Source: Bacilli bacterium (GTDB lineage Bacteria; Bacillota_I; Bacilli_A; RF39; UBA660). From it: DNA of 40,519 nt. Position 1 is the stretch's first letter. Every line of letters begins with the position of its first letter. A program made the position numbers and the translations under genes. The notes under the pieces were generated by a model that was given only the letters and a program-made list of their open reading frames with translations, did not search any database and was not told where the DNA came from. Positions 35,501 to 40,519 of this stretch are shown here, piece after piece. The stretch covers positions 1 through 40,519 of the forward strand of contig JAEDJT010000009.1 of assembly GCA_016296185.1 (NCBI GenBank), written 5' to 3'.

Positions 35501-38500
35501 ATGATATTAACAGCATTAATGTAATAGCATTACCTGAAGATATTCAAGCTACTATAACTGGTGATGGAGTACATTCATTAAATGTAGGTCCTAACTATGT
35601 TACTGTTGAAGTTACAAGTGAAGCTGGAACAATTAAATCATATACAATAGTTGTTACAAAAGAAGGAAGTGATAATAATTACTTAAAAGATTTAAAACTA
35701 AATAATGGAACAATGAATGGTGATTTTAATAAAGAAACACTAGCTTATGATATGGTAGTAGAATATGAAGAAACTTCATTGAATTTAAGTATTCTAACAG
35801 AAGATGAAAATGCTACATATCAAATATTAAATAATGACTTAAAAGTAGGTAATAATACTGTAACAGTTGCAGTTACAGCAGAAGATGGAAGTATTAGAAA
35901 CTATATATTACATGTAACTAGAAAAGAAATAGTAAGTGCATTATTAGAAAATATTACAGAAAAGAATTATTCACTTAATCCAGTATTTAATAGTTATATA
36001 AATAATTACAATATAGATGTTAACTATGAAACTACAAAATTAGATTTAAGTATAATTACAAAAGATAAAAAAGCTACTTATACAGTAACTGGAAATGAAA
36101 ACTTCATAGTAGATGATAATATAGTTACAATTGAAGTAACAAGTAGTAATGGTGTAGATAAAGAATTATATACATTAAATGTAACAAGACAACCATATGC
36201 AAATACATTCTTAGATTACTTGTATACAGATAATGGAGATGTAACACCTAAGTTTAATCAAACAACAATGAGTTATACAATTAATGTAGCTAATACATTA
36301 GAACAAATTGAATTATTTGGTGAACCAGTAGATAAATCAACTACTGTAACAACAATATTTAATAGTACAACTTACACACAAACAAAAGGTGATAATTCAC
36401 TAGGAGTTTATAACTTAAATACTGGTGAAAATGAAATCTACATAAATGTAAAAAGTATAAGTGGAATTACAAGAAGTTATAAGGTAATTGTTAATAGATC
36501 AAAAGATGGAAATACAAGACTTAATTCATTACATGTAGAAACAAAATCAAAATCTTTAGATGCTACAAAAGATGAATTAATTGATAACAATACGTTCTTA
36601 TTAACAGTACCAGCAGGAACACCAAATGTAACTATTACAGCAAATGCAGTTTCTGAAACATCAAAAGTATCAGGAACAGGAACATTTGATTTAAAAACTG
36701 GAACTAATACTTATACATTAACAGTTACAGCAGAAGATGAATCTACAAGAGAATATATAGTTATAGTTGAAAGAGAAAAGAGTTCAAATAACTTATTAAC
36801 AGACATAATTCCAAGTAGCGGAACATTAGAACCATTATTTGATTATACTAAAACAGATTATGTATTAAATTTAGACAGTTCAGTATCAGTATTATCATTT
36901 GAAGCATATACAGAAGATCCAGGTGCAATTGTATCAGGTACAGAAATAGGAATAGTACCAGATGGAATTAGTACTAGAATAATTACGGTTAAAGCTGAAA
37001 ATGGTGATATAAAAACATATACAATAACAATCAATAAAGAAAGAACAGATAATGCATTATTATCAGAATTATCTGTTACAGGATATGATTTTGTAGATGA
37101 GTTTGGAAACAAAGTAACTTTTGATCCAGCAAATACTGAATACACAATTAATGTTCCTAATGATAAAAAGATTTTACAAAGTAGTGAAGTAATCGCAATT
37201 GCAGCTGATCCAAATAGTAAAATCAGTAAAGGAACAAACTTGATGTTAAGTACAACTGGCGATAATAAGTATACAGTTATTGTTACTGCACCAGATGGAT
37301 TTACAAAACAAATTTATACAATTAGTGTAAAAAAAGCATTAAGTAACAATGCAGATTTAAATGATTTAAAAGTTAATATTGGAAGTTTACAACCAGGATT
37401 TAATCCAACAGTAACAGAATATGTTTGGTTAATTCCTAAGAATGTTGTGTTAACAAAAGATAACGTAATTGTTGTAACTAGTGATCCTAATGCAACAGTT
37501 AATAAAACTGAAACATTAACATATACAAAAGATGGTGATAATACATTTATTGTACAAGTTGTATCAGAAGATGGAACAACATCATCTACATTTAAATTAA
37601 AATTAGAGTTAGATTTAAGTAATGATGCGACATTAAAAGAATTAAATGTTGATAAAGGTTACTATAAACCATCATTTGATCCAGAAACTCATACATATGA
37701 TGTATTTGAATATGAAGATGAAACAGAGATTGAAATAACAGCAATTCCTTCATCAGAAACATCAATAGTATTAAGTGGAGATGGAATAATTACATTAGAT
37801 AGTGATGTAACACAAACAACTATAATAGTTACAGCAGAAGATGGAACAACTGAAGAATATACAATCAATATTCATAGAAATATATTAAAAGATGAAGGAT
37901 TAAAAGATTTATATTTAAACGGATTAGATAATGAATTATCCGAAGATGATGAAAGATATGATGATAAGTTATGTATTGATGATAAATGTATCTTAAATCC
38001 AACATTCAATACAGATGTAATTAATTATTCAATTAAAGTACCTTATGAATATACAAATTTAGATGTTCTTGCAAAAACTATGAATAATCAACAAACAGTA
38101 AAAATTAAAGTTGATGATGAATATATTGAAGATTATAAATTACCATTAGGAAAAACTAACGTAACAATAGAAGTTTATGATGGTATGAATAAATTAACAA
38201 GAACATATAATCTAGAAGTAGAAAGATGTAAATCAAATAATACATACTTAAAAGAATTAAATATTTCTCACAATAATAAAACTTACGATTTATATCCTGA
38301 CTTCAATAAGAAGATTCAAGAATACACAATATATATTGAAAAAGATATAGAAGAAGTAGATATAAATGCAGTACCTGAAGATACAAATTCATTAGCTACA
38401 CCTAATGGATATAATTATTTAACAGAAGGTGAAAATGATGCAACAGTAATAGTATCTGCACCAGATGGTTCAGAAAGAATGTACATTATCCATATTATAA

Positions 38501-40519
38501 AAAGTGGAGATGAAAACAGTTACATTAAAAATATTACAGTTTCAACAGGTATATTCTGGGATTTAACTCCTAAATTTAGATCAACAGTGTATGAATATAC
38601 AACAACTGTATCATCAACTTCTAATAAAGCTACAATAGAAGCTATACCAGTTGATCCAACTACAGTTATTACAGGAACTGGTGAATATGATTTAAATACA
38701 GGATCAAATATATTTACATTAACAGCTACTTCATTAACAGGTGCATCTGTAAGTATCTATAAAGTTAATGTAATAAAAGAATCTTCAAAAAATGTTGATT
38801 TAGCATCTCTAAAAGTAAAAGAAGGCGAATTAAAACCAAACTTTGAAAGAGGAATAACTAAATATCATGTTGATGTAGATGAAGATGTTAATAAATTAAC
38901 AATAGAAGCTATACCAGAAGATAAATCAAGTACAATAAAAATTACTGGTAATGAAAATTTAATTACAGGAAATAACATAATAAATATTATTGTTGAATCA
39001 AAAGATAAATCAACAAGTAAAACATATCAATTAATTGTTAATAAGAGTGCAAATTCAAATAATAGATTAACAAACATTAAGGTATTTGATACAAATAATA
39101 ATTATTATTCATTAGATCCTGCGTACAATGAAAATCAACTAACTTATGATGTTATAGTTCCATATAACACTGAAAAAGTTAAAGTTGAATCTACAGTACA
39201 AAATAAATTTGCAACAGTAATTGGAAATGGTGATGTATACCTAAATAACGGCAATAATACTCATCAATTATTTGTAACTGCAGAAAATGGTAGTGTAAAT
39301 ATTTATACATTAAATATTTATAGAGAATATAATTTATCACTAAAAACATTAGTAAGTGATATTGGAACATTAGATCCAGTATTTAATAAAGAAGTTTTAG
39401 AATATAATATTAATTTAGAAAATGATCAAGATGAAATTACATTTGTTGCATTACCTGAAAGTAGCAAAGTAACAACAACAGGTAGTGGTACTTATAACTT
39501 AAGTACAGGTGATAATGAAATATTATTTACTGTTAGTGATCCTGATGGACACACTAAAGAATATAAAGTTAATGTTAATAGAGCAAAAGATAGCAATAAC
39601 TATATTAAAGAATTAAATGTAGATGGTATATTAAGTCCTGCATTTGATAAAAATACACAAGAATATCAAGTAGACGTAAGAGATAATGTTAAATCATTAA
39701 GTGAATTAACTTATATACTTGAAAGTGATACAGCAACTGCAAAAGTAGTTGGTAATGAAAACTTCACAAGTAGTAAAAATCCAAATGTTGTAGTTATTAG
39801 AGTAACAGCAGAAGATGGAACAACAAGAGATTATAAACTAAATGTAATGTTACAACCTGATATCTATTTTTCAAATAGATTATCTAGTTTAACAATTGAT
39901 AATGGTACATTAACACCAGATTTCCATCCAGATATAAATAACTATGCTGTTACAGTATCTAATTCAGTTAATGAATTAAATATTGAAGGAATACCTGAAA
40001 ATGAAAGAGCAATAGTTACTGGTGATGGCTTAATTAAATTAAGTGTTGGAAGAAATGTAATACCAATAACAGTTAAAGCACAAGATGGTTCAATTAATGA
40101 ATATGATGTAATTGTATATAGAACAGAACCAAATGATGCAACATTACAAAGTTTAAGCGTAACCGGACATGATTACTTACCATTATTTAGTAAATTAACA
40201 ACTGAATATAGTATGGAAATAGGTAGTGAGATAGATGAATTAGATGTTATTGCAATACCAACTGATAATGGTGCTACAGTTAAGATTAGTGGTAACAAGA
40301 ATTTAGTATCAGGTGATAATACTATTACTATATTAGTAACAGCACCAGATAAGATAACTACTAAGACATATACAATAAAAGTCAATAAAGCAATTAGTAA
40401 AAATAATTACTTAAGTGATTTAAATATTACAGATTATAACTTTACTAGCAGTTTTATAAAAACTAATCAAGGACCTTATGTAGTTAATGTTCCAAGTGAT
40501 GTAAATACAATTAATATTA
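29521..40519 (+). CDS. Giant secreted cadherin-like-repeat protein, 3' end beyond the window
   Basis: Open for 3666 codons with no stop. Signal peptide at residues 1-32 (LAIALILFCVLPIKTYA, probable cut after TYA). Residues ~33-160 form a beta-rich head (NITIASGVTV, TLENNGTISMYG). A glycine-rich block spans ~160-410, three cadherin-like repeats ~420-680, and a second glycine-rich block ~690-980 (YQFELWGAQGG, VAAGGGGG). About 28 further repeats continue to the edge. Each repeat is ~85-110 aa: L-x-x-L-x-V...G-x-L-x-P-x-F...Y-x-V-x-V...AtvtGtG...L-x-x-G-x-N-x-I-x-I-x-V-x-A-E-D-G-T...Y-x-I-x-V-x-R. This is the cadherin-like beta-sandwich family of Firmicutes surface proteins. Likely an adhesin or stalk; the C-terminal anchor is not visible. 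TATAAT at 29485-29490 upstream. Confidence 0.88.
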   Translation, partial: MGKAIKNNLFMKFFELAIALILFCVLPIKTYAVEYKNVESQSLIKWMMEDDNLENGYYALTVNGVVYNIHLYVFDGDQNWTTNQTFGDANDVGASGKYAQNMVAVLVRGNITIASGVTVTAYKTTYGGPKGMFLYTAGTLENNGTISMYGRGAYAVGQDVYLWYDETNGEGYNGFTVPATGAAGATRSTTSSLSNNGHNALNGNNGANGTGRATGGGGSGSVRNYVARMYPGSGAAGTSYSGGTGGGAAATDRASSRTAGNGGANGGPGGCGAEGGASTCNTGGSTNGWGQCAGGGQGNGSGNMVCSHAVFTVPTQDTGTGGLLILFAGNLNNKGTITADGVKSLYFSVSKWNGSQRGGHRLSGGSSGGGSVNIFYSNLESIGTTTAAGGARQTSANWSGGAGGNGTVTLSQLILEEEFLHPTLSTLTVDKGSFSPSFNPETKTYYVTLPTEESYVNIKAEPNHPENTITSGVGEFNIPSGTSTHNIVLTSKIGLVEVYKVEFYRPPSSYPYLKDIKIDDVSIEGFSSTKLNYNVNVPYNSDEIDINAIAGRGSQQIFGDGKISLKSGQNKIVITVISEDGNSTIDYVLNINRAHSSRLKILTAEGTELNPEFDPETLTYSVDIMSTQLALNLEVIPYDEEATYTLKGFGYIKNSQTGTITVTEPNSQTTEYKINIHKDGAPAITNWTYGYTGEYQVFIAPAKGYYQFELWGAQGGNSVGNNSVTCSGNRGKAYGSGCGGFGSYTTGTVLLNKDDKVYIYVGQRGYNGGGNKPGGWNGGGSSTYDHSDNEASGSGGGATDIRIVPTSTPTKWNEFDSLKSRIMVAAGGGGGSDVYVAGNGGTLQSVRNRFSNNATQTTGYAFGYGENAVYRRGNIDVAGGGGGYFGGFSTAMSSGNYGNYGQTGTGGSSFVSGCTGCVAISEESTAQNNIVFLDSNIHYSGIEFTDIQMIAGGYSMPSTNTGYITGNAGNGYARVTMVNKSENNFLSGINLKAINYETEEKIEKNYTPNYELEVEDYYVTLDSMETELNVTAKPEDSKAKIQGLGSYDIPAGTTDIPITVTAEAGNIKIYTVHVTRDTNKNPYPNDIIVNGLVPSLCIANDSYCHILNSDNVEMEFDKNTHTYYVTVPSRIKQLYFNVDPSHPYQTISGEGKVSLEGGENNITITVLSEAAKDKTETELVENVDYTVYNYVVIRDMTGNTDLSHLEIIEPYRDINYDPDITEYYASIPNQYKTWQVNPDKTIQDFSCGEDADPDCEDENKLQLFIETDDPNASFITSGPDELIVGLNEISIFVTAANGEVKTYVLNIYREKNENVYLRTLTITDDKNNTYPITPEFNKIKTGTYYATVPNEINGVTINADSEVNTTTVTGTGYKPLVTTKANVFTITTTAQNGTIETYKVSITRQKNNNTELDFIRLEYKEKEYSLDPSFDNNIKDYKVDVDEGVSSISITSRPTINTTKYRLLDNATIRIGNNVKRVMAVAEDGTSKTFTINIYRPASTNNYLSELNVTNGANTFELIYEDGSGIIKKGFDKEITDYKLEVENDITFVNVNGIKDNNLSTISGNGKYSLSVGKNDISVTVKSESGDMRTYNISITRKPNSNAFLKSITTSEGIIVPTFDKTEQKYTVNVENTVNDITITGISEVSTTSINGTKNKFTHTINNLASGTTIYELITLAEDGITSITYTLEIIKDKSDNDNISRLVLKEGILSPKFNPDIVTYEASVPYETTQGTFIVELEDSKATYEIKNNENFIVGENEVIIEVTSESGYKKEYKVTITRQDETTTNNYLESLSTDKGILIPIFNKNTQYYEVTVPYEVTKITISGKAEDNTSTVSGLGTYTLNVGNENLIGIRVTTVDGSTRDYQIVVNRLKNTDARLSSLVLTDAVLSPSFNKDIYEYTTATTDKTLKISKIIPLDSNASYEIIGNDLTTDVENEVIIRVTAEDGVSQKDYVIKVSKSPSKNNNLSNLEVDGYTINPNFNKSTTLYNLTVGNDINSINVIALPEDIQATITGDGVHSLNVGPNYVTVEVTSEAGTIKSYTIVVTKEGSDNNYLKDLKLNNGTMNGDFNKETLAYDMVVEYEETSLNLSILTEDENATYQILNNDLKVGNNTVTVAVTAEDGSIRNYILHVTRKEIVSALLENITEKNYSLNPVFNSYINNYNIDVNYETTKLDLSIITKDKKATYTVTGNENFIVDDNIVTIEVTSSNGVDKELYTLNVTRQPYANTFLDYLYTDNGDVTPKFNQTTMSYTINVANTLEQIELFGEPVDKSTTVTTIFNSTTYTQTKGDNSLGVYNLNTGENEIYINVKSISGITRSYKVIVNRSKDGNTRLNSLHVETKSKSLDATKDELIDNNTFLLTVPAGTPNVTITANAVSETSKVSGTGTFDLKTGTNTYTLTVTAEDESTREYIVIVEREKSSNNLLTDIIPSSGTLEPLFDYTKTDYVLNLDSSVSVLSFEAYTEDPGAIVSGTEIGIVPDGISTRIITVKAENGDIKTYTITINKERTDNALLSELSVTGYDFVDEFGNKVTFDPANTEYTINVPNDKKILQSSEVIAIAADPNSKISKGTNLMLSTTGDNKYTVIVTAPDGFTKQIYTISVKKALSNNADLNDLKVNIGSLQPGFNPTVTEYVWLIPKNVVLTKDNVIVVTSDPNATVNKTETLTYTKDGDNTFIVQVVSEDGTTSSTFKLKLELDLSNDATLKELNVDKGYYKPSFDPETHTYDVFEYEDETEIEITAIPSSETSIVLSGDGIITLDSDVTQTTIIVTAEDGTTEEYTINIHRNILKDEGLKDLYLNGLDNELSEDDERYDDKLCIDDKCILNPTFNTDVINYSIKVPYEYTNLDVLAKTMNNQQTVKIKVDDEYIEDYKLPLGKTNVTIEVYDGMNKLTRTYNLEVERCKSNNTYLKELNISHNNKTYDLYPDFNKKIQEYTIYIEKDIEEVDINAVPEDTNSLATPNGYNYLTEGENDATVIVSAPDGSERMYIIHIIKSGDENSYIKNITVSTGIFWDLTPKFRSTVYEYTTTVSSTSNKATIEAIPVDPTTVITGTGEYDLNTGSNIFTLTATSLTGASVSIYKVNVIKESSKNVDLASLKVKEGELKPNFERGITKYHVDVDEDVNKLTIEAIPEDKSSTIKITGNENLITGNNIINIIVESKDKSTSKTYQLIVNKSANSNNRLTNIKVFDTNNNYYSLDPAYNENQLTYDVIVPYNTEKVKVESTVQNKFATVIGNGDVYLNNGNNTHQLFVTAENGSVNIYTLNIYREYNLSLKTLVSDIGTLDPVFNKEVLEYNINLENDQDEITFVALPESSKVTTTGSGTYNLSTGDNEILFTVSDPDGHTKEYKVNVNRAKDSNNYIKELNVDGILSPAFDKNTQEYQVDVRDNVKSLSELTYILESDTATAKVVGNENFTSSKNPNVVVIRVTAEDGTTRDYKLNVMLQPDIYFSNRLSSLTIDNGTLTPDFHPDINNYAVTVSNSVNELNIEGIPENERAIVTGDGLIKLSVGRNVIPITVKAQDGSINEYDVIVYRTEPNDATLQSLSVTGHDYLPLFSKLTTEYSMEIGSEIDELDVIAIPTDNGATVKISGNKNLVSGDNTITILVTAPDKITTKTYTIKVNKAISKNNYLSDLNITDYNFTSSFIKTNQGPYVVNVPSDVNTINI
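29998..30750 (+). other. First glycine-rich block of the giant protein
   Basis: Gly-, Ala-, Ser- and Thr-rich coding stretch (residues ~160-410) with many GG pairs (GGGGSGS, GGTGGGAAA, GGAGGNG) and a few Cys. GC content is visibly higher than in the neighbouring repeats. It separates the N-terminal head from the first cadherin-like repeats. Confidence 0.75.
30780..40519 (+). repeat. Tandem array of about 32 cadherin-like protein repeats
   Basis: Diverged ~255-330-bp units, interrupted once by the second glycine-rich block (31565-32460). Linkers recur as xxNxxLxxLxV, with Asn often two or three residues before the first Leu. Units differ enough that no long identical DNA stretch is apparent, pointing to old duplication rather than recent copying. 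Some units carry inserts with Cys pairs (CGEDADPDCED near 33260; KLCIDDKCIL near 37970). The last unit is cut by the window edge. Confidence 0.82.
31565..32460 (+). other. Second glycine-rich domain, inserted between repeats 3 and 4
   Basis: Coding stretch of ~300 residues beginning with an aromatic strand (YQFELWGAQGG) and containing SGSGGGATDIR, VAAGGGGGSD, DVAGGGGGYFGG and GGSSFVSGCTGC. The order resembles the glycine-rich domain found in receptor tyrosine kinase ALK and many bacterial surface proteins, which forms polyglycine helices and binds ligands. Cys pairs suggest disulfides. Confidence 0.65.

Noticed and set aside
30780..40519. CRISPR or DNA-level tandem repeat
   Set aside because: Periodicity is at protein level with diverged DNA, unit length about 300 bp and no identical spaced repeats; it is a coding repeat array.

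Overview
The window is very AT-rich, densely coded and almost entirely on the + strand. Genes are separated by short, strong hairpin/T-run terminators, have GGAGG-type ribosome binding sites, and are preceded in places by TTGACA-17-TATAAT promoters. Two tRNAs with encoded CCA, a T-box leader, a bacterial tyrosine kinase, a VanZ-like protein and a SipW/TasA-like module all point to an uncultured, low-GC member of the Bacillota (gut Bacilli / Mollicutes-relative type). Trp is encoded by TGG and an 11-kb reading frame contains no TGA, so the standard bacterial code is used. The exact taxon cannot be fixed from this sequence.

Layout. (1) 1-5.5 kb: tail of a probable tRNA with its terminator, a membrane-anchored transglutaminase-like protein, two small unknown proteins, a degenerate HD-GYP-like protein, a CPBP-family membrane protease with an extra C-terminal domain, and a TatD nuclease. 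(2) 5.5-7.9 kb: a metal-stress unit, an ArsR/SmtB repressor overlapping a Zn/Cd/Pb-type P1B ATPase, with promoter and operator visible. (3) 8.0-15.7 kb: an unknown protein behind a palindrome-containing promoter, then a tightly packed run of cytidine deaminase, a 1235-aa unknown protein, a small unknown protein, uridine phosphorylase, a membrane thioredoxin-like protein, a Nudix hydrolase and a Bax-inhibitor-1-like protein. This looks like pyrimidine salvage plus passengers. (4) 15.7-20.2 kb: tRNA-Glu(CUC), a decayed fragment of a cadherin-like-repeat gene, a glutamate T-box leader and glutamyl-tRNA synthetase, an LRR/transglutaminase-like surface protein, and an HD-domain hydrolase. (5) 20.2-23.4 kb: exopolysaccharide control and initiation (Wzz-like co-polymerase, BY-kinase, phosphoglycosyl transferase with a structured leader), then two beta-rich proteins without signal peptides. 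(6) 23.4-25.4 kb: unknown cytosolic protein, cold-shock protein, VanZ-like protein, a 34-aa membrane peptide and tRNA-Arg(CCU). (7) 25.4 kb to the end: a cell-surface system. It has two proteins with SipW-type signal peptides, their probable dedicated ER-type signal peptidase carrying an unusually long multi-pass N-terminal region, a DUF5305-like membrane protein, and a secreted giant of more than 3666 residues with about 32 cadherin-like beta-sandwich repeats and two glycine-rich blocks, running off the window.

The theme from about 20 kb onward is the cell envelope: polysaccharide initiation with tyrosine-kinase control, a TasA/CalY-like fibre or matrix module with its own peptidase, and a giant adhesin-like protein. 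The most novel-looking parts are the polytopic signal peptidase module, the giant repeat protein, the 1235-aa protein inside the pyrimidine salvage run, and the degenerate HD-GYP protein.
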